Source of the DNA: CAYZJB01 sp964602985
Lineage (GTDB): Bacteria > CLD3 > SB21
Length of the DNA: 64,000 nt
NCBI GenBank assembly: GCA_964602985.1
Contig: CAZRTJ010000015.1
Coordinates: 33,048 to 97,047, forward strand
Reading direction: 5' to 3'
The position numbers and the translations under genes are program-made. How positions within the stretch are numbered: the first letter of the stretch is position 1; each line of letters opens with the position of its first letter. The notes below the pieces were generated by a model that ran no database searches, had not been told where the DNA came from, and worked only from the letters and a program-made list of their open reading frames with translations. Shown in pieces: positions 25,845 through 33,996 of the stretch.

Positions 25845-28553
25845 GACCGTTTCCAAATACGCGTAGTGACTGTCGAGTACGCGCGGCAAGAATTGATAAT
25901 CCTTGAATGTGTGGGCCATGGCGTACAGCTGGAGCCGGTTGACGGCAAATTCCATGCACGCCGCGTCGTAGGTTTGCTTGAAGTCTCCCTTCGAGATTGC
26001 TTCCCCCACTTCTGTCGTCAGCGCCTTCCGATACACTTCGACCCATCGTTCGCGCTCAGCCGCCGGGGTCTGCGGAGGCAATACAAACGCCAGAAATTCA
26101 CAAACATCCCTCTGAGGAACCTGCCAGGTAGCGAGTTCCCAATCGTATGCGCACAGGCGGTACTGTTTGCCGTGTGCCTGCAGGCAGATGTTTCGCGGGT
26201 TGAAGTCGTTGTGCGTGAGCGTCTTCGGCGAGCGATCCAGAGTGCGTGTGAATTCCGGGATGCGATCGATGATCTGTTGCAGACTCGCGACGCGGGATTC
26301 CGGAAAGAGCGCCGGGAATTCGGTTCGCGCGTGATTCATGAATTCCGTCCACAAGGGCGTCATCGTGATCATTTGCTCGCGTGAGATGGGAGTGATCCAG
26401 TCTTTGTCCGCAAAGAACTCTTCTTGTTTCCAGAACACCGCATGAATTCTGGCCAGATCATGAAGGGTCTGCGCGATGTGGGGCTCCTGCCACTGGTCGA
26501 TGGACATCACGGTGTCTTTGAGGATCACATCGGACAGGAAGTCCATGGCGATGGCAAAGATCTCATGCTCATCGTCGCGCCATGTGTAGAGGACCTCCGG
26601 CATGTAGTGTCGGATTTGCCGGTTTTCGAGGCGGTAAATTTCCATCTCCCGAATGTGGCACTTTCGAAAACCGAGATCGCGTTTGTACAACTCGAAGACC
26701 CTCGCCAGACGGGACCCGCAACCCTGTGCCATCTGATTGAGTAAATTCATGACTTCCAGATCCGTGGGTTTGGCTTTGATCACGATGCGTCGTACGCCGG
26801 AGTTCACCGGATTTTCCCAATGCACATCGTACGCGAAATGACCGATCTTTTTCCGGAGCGCAGTGGATGAAAGTTCGGACAGGATGCTGTTCTGTGTATC
26901 GAGCGACAGGCTTTCGATTTGAGTGACGTGCAGTCCGGCGTCGGCGGCGAATTGTGGAATGTTCTGCAGAGTCGTGTTGAAGAATTCTTTCGTGAGGTGC
27001 TTGTCCTGGAGTCCGTCTTCCGGATGATTGCGGCCCAGCTTCTCGTGGGCGCTGGCAAATTGCCCGCTGGTAATGGCTGACAGGGTCGACAGATCCAACG
27101 CGAGACAAAAGCCGCCGATGATTTCTGCAAGTCGAAAGACTTTGTCAGCACCCTGGCACGCCATGATCTTCAGGCATTCCTGCTGACTCGGAAGACCGGT
27201 ACCGCCGCCGACCGTGCCGATGATCAGCGAAGGCAGGAGGAGCGATGCGTACAGGCCGTCCTTTTCTTTTCGGAGGTCCAGTTGACCGATGGCCGACTCG
27301 TGCACGCATGCGATGTCCTGTCCCGTCGCGGCAAAGATCGCAGCAATCGTGTTGGCGATATTGATATTGAAGCCGACCATTCCGGCCTGGAGCGAGCCCG
27401 CGACGAAGGTGCCGGCCGCGGCCGCCAGTTCGTCGGCGGAAACCTTCAGCACACTCTGCAGGACGTCTTCCGGGAGAAAGGCTTCCACGGTGACGCAGAT
27501 TCCGCGGCCGCTGACGTACGACAGGAAGTTGACTTTCTTATCGCCGCTCATGTTGGATTCGATCAGAAACTGCCGGATCTCAATGCCGAGATTGATCTGC
27601 GTTTGCGCGAGGATCCATTGACAAGCCTTCCAGGTCGCGGCGGTCGTCATGTTCTGGCCGGCGGCGTCACCGGTCTCATACAGAAAGCGCACATGCAGGG
27701 CATTTCCGATCTGGTACGACTGAAGGCTGGTCAGAGTCGCGCGGCGGCTGACCATGCGCACCTCGGCCATGATCTCCTCGCGATGGTCCACGATGAAGCG
27801 GTGCAGTTTGTGCGCATCGGCGATCGAGTGCGTGACGAACACCGGCGCGCGCATCATGCGTTGACGGATCGTGAAGGTCCGCACGCCTCCGCTCAGACTG
27901 AGCGCCTTGGCGCCGCGACAAGCGCTGGCCACCAGCGCTCCTTCCGTGGTCGCAAACGGAGCCACCACATAGCCATCCGCGTGCTGGCCGCGAAAGAGCA
28001 AGGGACCGGCCAGACCGATCGGGATTTCGATCGCTCCGACGAAATTCTCGATATTCCCCTTGAGACGTTGCGGGTCGAGGCGATAGGAACCGATGTCGGA
28101 CAGTTCCTGCCGCGTCGCTTCCCGAAGCCACTGCAAGCGCTCGTCGGATTTTTCTTTGGAGTAATGGCCTCGCAGGGGAATGTCTGCGTACTCGTCTGCT
28201 TCCGGTGCGGGCTCGGTGCGCCCCAGGTACAGAAGATCGTACGCCCAGTTCCAGAGGCGGGAACGCGACAGGGGATCCTGGGTGGAGACCTCGACGATGG
28301 TTTCCTGGGGACTGCGCATGACGGCGAGGCACCGCACGTTGCGCAATCGCAGAGTGGCGGCGTTCCACTGAAATTCGATTTCTTCCGCCGGTCCGTCCGG
28401 CAGTTCACGCGCGGGAGGGCGAAAACTCAGATCGATCATGTCCTTTTGTGCGTGGACGATCTCCGCGTCATACCATTCACCCAAAAAGCGAATCCGCACA
28501 GGTGTGGCAGAAAAATTGGGATCCTTGCGCGGCAAACGGGTGAAGTGTTTCAT
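25830..28553 (-). CDS. HMG-CoA reductase fused to an aminoglycoside-phosphotransferase-like kinase
   Basis: This is a 907-residue fusion. Residues 1-110 form a small beta-rich domain of unknown type, PilZ-like in size but without the canonical motif. Residues about 165-515 are a class I HMG-CoA reductase. Catalytic residues are Glu204 (ATTEG), Lys339 (SGDKK), Asp413 (GQD) and His503 (ASAH), with an NAD(P)-site-like DAAGQN at 296-301. Residues about 560-907 form an APH/choline-kinase-like domain: Lys593 (VIKAKP), HNDFNPRN at 781-788 (catalytic Asp783) and DWE at 804-806. Reductase activity makes mevalonate. The kinase substrate is unknown. The ATG at 28553 overlaps the exporter stop (ATGA); a longer frame to 28589 is less likely. 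Confidence 0.92.
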   Translation of the reverse strand: MKHFTRLPRKDPNFSATPVRIRFLGEWYDAEIVHAQKDMIDLSFRPPARELPDGPAEEIEFQWNAATLRLRNVRCLAVMRSPQETIVEVSTQDPLSRSRLWNWAYDLLYLGRTEPAPEADEYADIPLRGHYSKEKSDERLQWLREATRQELSDIGSYRLDPQRLKGNIENFVGAIEIPIGLAGPLLFRGQHADGYVVAPFATTEGALVASACRGAKALSLSGGVRTFTIRQRMMRAPVFVTHSIADAHKLHRFIVDHREEIMAEVRMVSRRATLTSLQSYQIGNALHVRFLYETGDAAGQNMTTAATWKACQWILAQTQINLGIEIRQFLIESNMSGDKKVNFLSYVSGRGICVTVEAFLPEDVLQSVLKVSADELAAAAGTFVAGSLQAGMVGFNINIANTIAAIFAATGQDIACVHESAIGQLDLRKEKDGLYASLLLPSLIIGTVGGGTGLPSQQECLKIMACQGADKVFRLAEIIGGFCLALDLSTLSAITSGQFASAHEKLGRNHPEDGLQDKHLTKEFFNTTLQNIPQFAADAGLHVTQIESLSLDTQNSILSELSSTALRKKIGHFAYDVHWENPVNSGVRRIVIKAKPTDLEVMNLLNQMAQGCGSRLARVFELYKRDLGFRKCHIREMEIYRLENRQIRHYMPEVLYTWRDDEHEIFAIAMDFLSDVILKDTVMSIDQWQEPHIAQTLHDLARIHAVFWKQEEFFADKDWITPISREQMITMTPLWTEFMNHARTEFPALFPESRVASLQQIIDRIPEFTRTLDRSPKTLTHNDFNPRNICLQAHGKQYRLCAYDWELATWQVPQRDVCEFLAFVLPPQTPAAERERWVEVYRKALTTEVGEAISKGDFKQTYDAACMEFAVNRLQLYAMAHTFKDYQFLPRVLDSHYAYLETVLQRL

Positions 28554-30715
28554 AACGAGTTCTTTTTCGAGTCCACTTTCGAGTCCCATAACTGAAGCAA
28601 CAACGGAAGCAGCGTGAGTTCGGCCGCCACTCCGGCCAGCACGGCGATCATCGTCAACAAGCCAAAGTAATAAACGGTTTTGACATCGGCCAACAGAAGT
28701 ACGGAGTAACCCGCAAAAAGAATCGCCCCGTTCAACACTACGGCAAAACCCTCGTGTCCCACCGTGCTTCGGATCGGCTGCGGGATTCCCGCCCGGCGCG
28801 AACGCCGGTACGCGACCATGAAATGAATCGTATCATCGATCGAAAAGCCCAGCACAATGGCCGCCGTCGTAGCCGTGGCAATATCCAATGTCAGACCAGC
28901 AAGTCCCATGACCCCCAACAGGACGCAGACCGGAAAGAGGTTGGGCACGAGACTCACAACGGCATCGCGCGCGCTCCTCAGCAGAATCCACATCATCCCA
29001 AAGATCAGCAACAGCGCGGTGTAAAAACTCTGGATCTGGGAGCGCGTCACGTAATCGATAATGCGCGCGTACAGGGGAGGATAGCCGGCGGCCTGGAAGG
29101 ATGCGCCCGCCTGAAGACCGTGAGCAACCGAATCCAGACGCGTGAGCAACGCGTCGAGATGGCGGGCGCTCATCATCGGCCCGATCAGCGTGAGTCGGAA
29201 ATGATTCCCTGCGTCGTCCACGTACGCGCGCAGATCGTCTTCGTGATCGGCGAGGGTCGCGTGGTCCTCCATTCCCGCGGTCTCCAGATATTGGACGATG
29301 GTGTGAACCCCGAATGTTTGTTCCACCCATCGCTCTCGCAAGACTGCGTCAGAAAAACGGTTCATGGCATCGATCGCGTCTTCCGCCGAGCGTCCGGCGT
29401 GCGGGGTCACCAGATACTCGAGCGTCAGATAGTCGCCCCAGTGGGAGCGGATATACTCGTGATCCGAGACGACGGGGTGATCCGCGGGCAAATACCCGAT
29501 CGTATACGTATCGACAACGATCCGGGAAATACCCCACCCGCAGAGGACCGTGAATCCCGCAAAGATCGCCAGAACAAAGAATCGCCTGCGCAGCAATGCG
29601 TCGTACCATCGCCCGAGGCGGGTCGCGCCGGAAGAGGCCAGCCGCATCGGTGCGGCGTGGACAAGCGGCAACACGGCGGCCGCAAAGGCAAACGAACACA
29701 CAAACGCGAGCAGAATCCCCAACGACGCAAACCATCCGAATTCGCGGAGGACGGCCATCGGCGAAAACACAAAGGAAATCAGTCCCGCGATGGTCGTGAG
29801 GGTGGTGAACAAGCAGGGAAGAAAGACAGTCTTCAACGCTCGCTGGGTTGCGTCCAGGCCATCCGGAGCGGTCGCACGGAGAGCAACGGTTTCATGAATG
29901 ATGTGCAACATATCCAGAATCGCCAGGATGACAATGATCGTCGGGATGGTCATGGTCAGCATATTGACCTGATATCCCAGCGCACCGTATAACTCGAGCG
30001 TCAACATCGTGGCCACCGCGACGGCGCTCAACGACAACAGAACCAGGACGATGCGTCGAAAGAGCAAAAACATGATTGCAAACATGACCGTATAGCTGAG
30101 TCCGACAAACAGGCCGAAGTCGCGTTGTGTGATCTCGTTGAGGGCGGTATAGACGACGCCCAGGCCGCCGAGGTGGACCTGTCCCTCATCGAACGCGGAC
30201 AGGGCCGTCGCCCGCACGGCGCGAACGATCGCGTCGCGTTTCTGATCGATGTCGTCCATCACCGCCATTTGGACGAGGATCATCGCCGAGGTCAGGTTGG
30301 AGTCGACGAATCTCCTCATGACGAGCGGGTTCTGCCGGAGGGTCGCGGCGAGGGAATCCAGCGGTATGCGCGACAGATCGTGCGGGACGAGCGGCTTGCC
30401 GCTCGCCAGATCCACGGCGCCCGTCAGCGACCACACGCGGGCGACGCCCGCATGACGACGCAAATCGTCGGAGAGTCGGCGGATGCGGGTCAGCGTCTCC
30501 GCGCGGAGGATGCCGGCCGTGTCGGTCACGAGGATTGCGATCGTCTCATCGTTCCCAAAGAGATGTTGGAATCGACGATACCCGGTCAGCAGAGAATCGT
30601 CTTCGAGAAACCAGACCGTCAGGGCGTTGTTGGGTACGATCGCCTTCTGGAGCGACGGCCATCCGATCGCGGCGGCGGCCAGAATCAGGAGTGCGGCGGG
30701 GTAACGGAATTTCAC
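28550..30715 (-). CDS. RND-superfamily exporter (MMPL/hopanoid-type)
   Basis: This 721-residue protein has twelve predicted membrane helices in two halves, each with a large periplasmic loop (about 35-200 and 400-570). The helix repeat includes the sterol-sensing-like segments LLFRRIVLVLLSLSAVAVATM and GFSIDDTIHFMVAYRR. The latter is typical of MMPL/HpnN-type lipid exporters, with conserved acidic residues in helices 4 and 10. The start is GTG 30715, overlapping the BtaA-like stop (GTGA), rather than the track-length start at 30754. The context suggests export of a lipid or isoprenoid made by the operon. Confidence 0.9.
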   Translation of the reverse strand: MKFRYPAALLILAAAAIGWPSLQKAIVPNNALTVWFLEDDSLLTGYRRFQHLFGNDETIAILVTDTAGILRAETLTRIRRLSDDLRRHAGVARVWSLTGAVDLASGKPLVPHDLSRIPLDSLAATLRQNPLVMRRFVDSNLTSAMILVQMAVMDDIDQKRDAIVRAVRATALSAFDEGQVHLGGLGVVYTALNEITQRDFGLFVGLSYTVMFAIMFLLFRRIVLVLLSLSAVAVATMLTLELYGALGYQVNMLTMTIPTIIVILAILDMLHIIHETVALRATAPDGLDATQRALKTVFLPCLFTTLTTIAGLISFVFSPMAVLREFGWFASLGILLAFVCSFAFAAAVLPLVHAAPMRLASSGATRLGRWYDALLRRRFFVLAIFAGFTVLCGWGISRIVVDTYTIGYLPADHPVVSDHEYIRSHWGDYLTLEYLVTPHAGRSAEDAIDAMNRFSDAVLRERWVEQTFGVHTIVQYLETAGMEDHATLADHEDDLRAYVDDAGNHFRLTLIGPMMSARHLDALLTRLDSVAHGLQAGASFQAAGYPPLYARIIDYVTRSQIQSFYTALLLIFGMMWILLRSARDAVVSLVPNLFPVCVLLGVMGLAGLTLDIATATTAAIVLGFSIDDTIHFMVAYRRSRRAGIPQPIRSTVGHEGFAVVLNGAILFAGYSVLLLADVKTVYYFGLLTMIAVLAGVAAELTLLPLLLQLWDSKVDSKKNSL

Positions 30716-31803
30716 GATACGACCTCGAGCAGTCGAAACGCCGAATAGAACCACGACCGATCCCGTCGAGATAATTCCGCCGCCTCGGCATCAAGACTGC
30801 GAAATCGCCCGGCCAGTTCGCCGCGTCGTTCGACGAGGAGGTTCCAAAACGCCATCCGGCCGCCGGCGCGGAAAGACGAGTGAATGCGTGACAGAAAACG
30901 ATTCATGTTGTCCTGCGACATGTATTCGAAAATATTCGACAGGTTGGCCTTCGAAAATGTCTGCCTGGATTGAGCGAGATACGACTCGATGGGCTCGGTG
31001 ACGATCTCGATCCGGTCGGTCATGGTGCGCAGGACGGGATATGCATCCGCTTCCAGATACGGGGGCAGTGCGTCGAGATACTGACCGGTCAGAAAACTAT
31101 GCAGGTAAAAATTGGATGCGCAGGGAATCTCGGTGCAGACGAACCGGAACCGGTTCCAGAAAAACTCTCCGACGTCCGCCGTCACGTATTCGAATTGCGC
31201 GGGATCGCGTCCGTGTTGCGCCATGTTTTCCTGCCCGAAATATTGTGCGAACGCCGCGTGCAGATCGGGGGTGTCGATACGCTTTTGCCAAACCTCCCGC
31301 TGTTCGGACAGCGAGCGCGTTGCAAAAAACTCATGAATCAACGAGGGCGGATGCACGGTCGGCCAGACGTCGCGATGGAATTGACCGATGTATGTCTCCA
31401 GCCGCCCCGACATGAGAATACCGTTCCCCACGTCGGTGTGATGGCCGTCCCAGTAATCGCGCACCGCGTCGGCGAGGTCGGGACGAATGCGCTCGTACAA
31501 CGCCGATCGGTCGGACGACGGTCGGACGCCAAGAAATTTCAAGAAATCCTCATGATCGAGCCGTCGGATCGCGGCGATCTTCAGCGCGAGCAGAGCGTTT
31601 TGGGCTGGATTGAGATCGATCGCGGTGATGTGCGCCGGTTGGCGCAAAGAGAGACTCAGCACATTATCGCCGGCGGAGGTGATGGAGAGGATGCGGTCGT
31701 CGCCGTCGATGCGCAATCCGTGGTACAGCAGGTCGATGTCTTCCCACACCATCGAATAGCGGAGAATGTCGAAATTCATTTTGGTTTCGATTTCACTCTG
31801 CAT
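30712..31803 (-). CDS. BtaA-like (DUF3419) aminocarboxypropyltransferase
   Basis: This 363-residue protein matches DUF3419. RYSMVWEDIDLLYHGL near the N-terminus, the SAM-binding LSITSAGDNVLSL and AIDLNPAQNALLALK are clear family markers. The family includes BtaA, which moves the 3-amino-3-carboxypropyl group of S-adenosylmethionine to diacylglycerol in betaine-lipid synthesis. No BtaB methyltransferase follows, so a different product is possible. The start at 31803 overlaps the ligase gene by 11 nt; ATG 31779 is an alternative. Confidence 0.88.
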   Translation of the reverse strand: MQSEIETKMNFDILRYSMVWEDIDLLYHGLRIDGDDRILSITSAGDNVLSLSLRQPAHITAIDLNPAQNALLALKIAAIRRLDHEDFLKFLGVRPSSDRSALYERIRPDLADAVRDYWDGHHTDVGNGILMSGRLETYIGQFHRDVWPTVHPPSLIHEFFATRSLSEQREVWQKRIDTPDLHAAFAQYFGQENMAQHGRDPAQFEYVTADVGEFFWNRFRFVCTEIPCASNFYLHSFLTGQYLDALPPYLEADAYPVLRTMTDRIEIVTEPIESYLAQSRQTFSKANLSNIFEYMSQDNMNRFLSRIHSSFRAGGRMAFWNLLVERRGELAGRFRSLDAEAAELSRRDRSWFYSAFRLLEVVS

Positions 31804-33277
31804 GCGCCATGATCTGCCGGGTTCGTTGTCGAAGGGTGGGGTAATCGATTTTGGAATGGTGACGCGCGTCGAGTGGAAACGACGAGGTCGCGAGCACGTG
31901 CGGGATGTTTTGTTCCTCGGCGAAGCGCGTTACCTCGTGCGGAATCTGCGCCGATTCCGGAATCACCCACAGGACCGGCTGGCCGCCCGGGGACACGGAC
32001 AGCGCGGAACGCGACACGCCTGCCATCCGATTGACAAAGGACTCGACGATCAACGAGTGATAGGTCCGTCCGGCATAGTGAAACTCGTGACCTTTGCGGC
32101 CGACGAGCCAGAGGCGGCCCACGTCGTCGAGGTAGCCGAGGTCACCCGTGCGGTGCCAGATTTTGCCTGCACTGTCGCGGATTTTATTCAGGCGGTCGGA
32201 TTCCGGGTCGTCGAAATAATTTTGCGTGACGTGGCGGCCCGTGACGACGATTTCGCCGATTTCAAACGGCGGCCGCCGGGCGGAGCGGACGTCCTCTCCG
32301 TCTTTTCCGCCGCGAATGACGGCGAGATCGGCCCCCCGGACCGGCCGGCCGACGCAAAATCCGCCTTTGTTCAGATCGATCCTCACGTAATCTCCCAAGG
32401 AAATGGATGTGATCGGTTCGGCTTCGGAAGAGCCGTAGAGAATGTAGCCCGCCGCATTGGGGAAGGTATGAAGCATCTTTTGCGCCAAATGAAAGTCGAC
32501 AGGCGCGCCTCCCACGATCACGGTGCCGACGCCGGGCTGCTGGGTTTTGAGCAGGCGATACATTGACGGGGGCGCCGAAACGGACGTGACGCGATGGCGG
32601 AGGAACTGATTTTCTAATACTGCCGGCGAGGTGCGGCCCAGATTTTCACGATCCACATCGGCCAGGACGGTGGTGTAGCCGCAACAGAGATTGTGCAGGG
32701 TGACGACGGGAAACGCGGTGAGATGCACCTGAGGCGGCGGATCGGGAAAGGCCGACTTCAACGCGAGATGCTGATGAATCAGGATCGAGTGCGTGCGATT
32801 GATGCCGCGGGGCATTCCCGTGCTGCCGGACGTAAACGTGATGAGGGCGGTGTGATCGTCGGCGACATCGGCGGTCGGCGGAGCGGCGAACGCTTGCGAA
32901 GGACTCCACCGGACGCGGCGGCTCTGCCACGCTTCGGAAAGGAATGAAATCTTGATCAGGTTCAGTGCGGAGCCGAGAATGACGTCGGGTTTGGACTTGC
33001 GCAGGCAGGAACGGATCTGCGCGGTCGAAAAGCCTTTTTCCACGAGCACGGCGATGGCGCCGAGCTTGAAGATCGCGAGCATCATCGGGTAAAAATCCGG
33101 TCCCGGCGCGACGGCGATGAAGATTTTGGAGCCTTGGGAAATTCCCTTGGAGCGCAGCCAGCCCGCGAGCCGGTCCGTCCGCTGACGGAGAGACCGGTAC
33201 GAAATCGGCTCCCGACCCGGCATGACCAATGCAGGCGTGTCGTCGTGACAAGTGAAGAGGTGGACAAAATTGGACAT
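31793..33277 (-). CDS. AMP-dependent synthetase/ligase (OleC/fatty acyl ligase-like)
   Basis: The product is 494 residues from ATG 33277 (MSNFVHLFTCHDD); a longer frame adds 49 basic, unlikely residues. ANL-superfamily motifs are ITFTSGSTGMPRG (A3), YGSSEAEP (A5), HRTGDLGYLDD with VGRKGHEF (A7-A8) and a C-terminal HHSKIDY with the adenylation Lys. Overall spacing resembles OleC-type and fatty-acid ligases. It activates a carboxylate, probably a fatty acid, as the first step of the operon. It is the promoter-proximal gene of a four-gene, fully overlapping operon. Confidence 0.9.
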   Translation of the reverse strand: MSNFVHLFTCHDDTPALVMPGREPISYRSLRQRTDRLAGWLRSKGISQGSKIFIAVAPGPDFYPMMLAIFKLGAIAVLVEKGFSTAQIRSCLRKSKPDVILGSALNLIKISFLSEAWQSRRVRWSPSQAFAAPPTADVADDHTALITFTSGSTGMPRGINRTHSILIHQHLALKSAFPDPPPQVHLTAFPVVTLHNLCCGYTTVLADVDRENLGRTSPAVLENQFLRHRVTSVSAPPSMYRLLKTQQPGVGTVIVGGAPVDFHLAQKMLHTFPNAAGYILYGSSEAEPITSISLGDYVRIDLNKGGFCVGRPVRGADLAVIRGGKDGEDVRSARRPPFEIGEIVVTGRHVTQNYFDDPESDRLNKIRDSAGKIWHRTGDLGYLDDVGRLWLVGRKGHEFHYAGRTYHSLIVESFVNRMAGVSRSALSVSPGGQPVLWVIPESAQIPHEVTRFAEEQNIPHVLATSSFPLDARHHSKIDYPTLRQRTRQIMAHAE

Positions 33278-33996
33278 GCGGATGACCTGGGGCGCTCTTG
33301 CGACGATTCCTGATCTTGTGGAGTGTCGGACGAATTGATCGAATATAACTGTTTCGCCGTCACGGCGCACGGAATTCCTCGTCCGAGTTCTTCTTGTCAG
33401 GGACGAGAAATATGGGTGTGACATAACCGGATTTGCTCATTTCAGCGACCTGACCCAGCTGTAGGATATGGCGAAGTTGTCACCCGAACGTGGTGCACCT
33501 CCACTCCGTGCGGGTGAGTTCCAAGGAAATTCCGCAGGTTCCTCGAAGGATGAGTTCATTATGCCTGTCATGCGTCAACAGGCTCGGCATGACAGTGCCC
33601 GTGCAAAGCGACATCATTCCGGATCAAACCGGAAAAGGTCAGGCTGGAAGGGAAGGCGTTTAGCACAAAAGCCTCGACCATGAGGGCGAAAACGACACAA
33701 TTGGCGGAAAAAGCATGGATGCCGCTGGTCCTAACCCCGAACACTCAGGGTAAAAGCGAGAACCATCAGGGTCAAAGTGACAATACTTCCGGTTAAACCG
33801 AGACGGATCAGGGTCAAAGCGAGAATTGTGCCGGTCAAACCAAGAAACTCCACCCTGAGTCCCTCTCTCTGGCAAGAAGAAGGTGCGGGTGAGGTAACTA
33901 ATTTATCGTTGCCAACCACAGGGGGACAGGCTACATTTATCCCGTTGCCCATGCAGGGTTCTCCATCGTCTTGGTTTCGAAAGTGAGGTATCGGCT
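33278..33996. other. Intergenic region between the lipid operon and the restriction island
   Basis: This 719-nt stretch should hold the promoter of the minus-strand ligase operon. It also contains a 21-nt degenerate repeat array (33749-33853). Short open frames in it (such as 33468-33683) lack ribosome binding sites and show no protein-like pattern. I see no gene. Confidence 0.5.
33749..33853. repeat. Five-copy degenerate 21-nt tandem repeat
   Basis: Five consecutive 21-nt units start at 33749, 33770, 33791, 33812 and 33833. Each begins GGTNAAA followed by a GAGAAN-like stretch. The period is exact and divisible by three, so all frames give heptapeptide repeats, but no start or stop suggests translation. 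Confidence 0.75.

Noticed and set aside
27282..28595. 437-residue open frame antisense to the HMGR fusion
   Set aside because: The minus strand encodes conserved HMGR catalytic motifs there; the plus-strand frame has no ribosome binding site or recognisable domain.
33749..33853. Possible CRISPR array
   Set aside because: The units abut with no unique spacers, are too short, and no cas genes are present.
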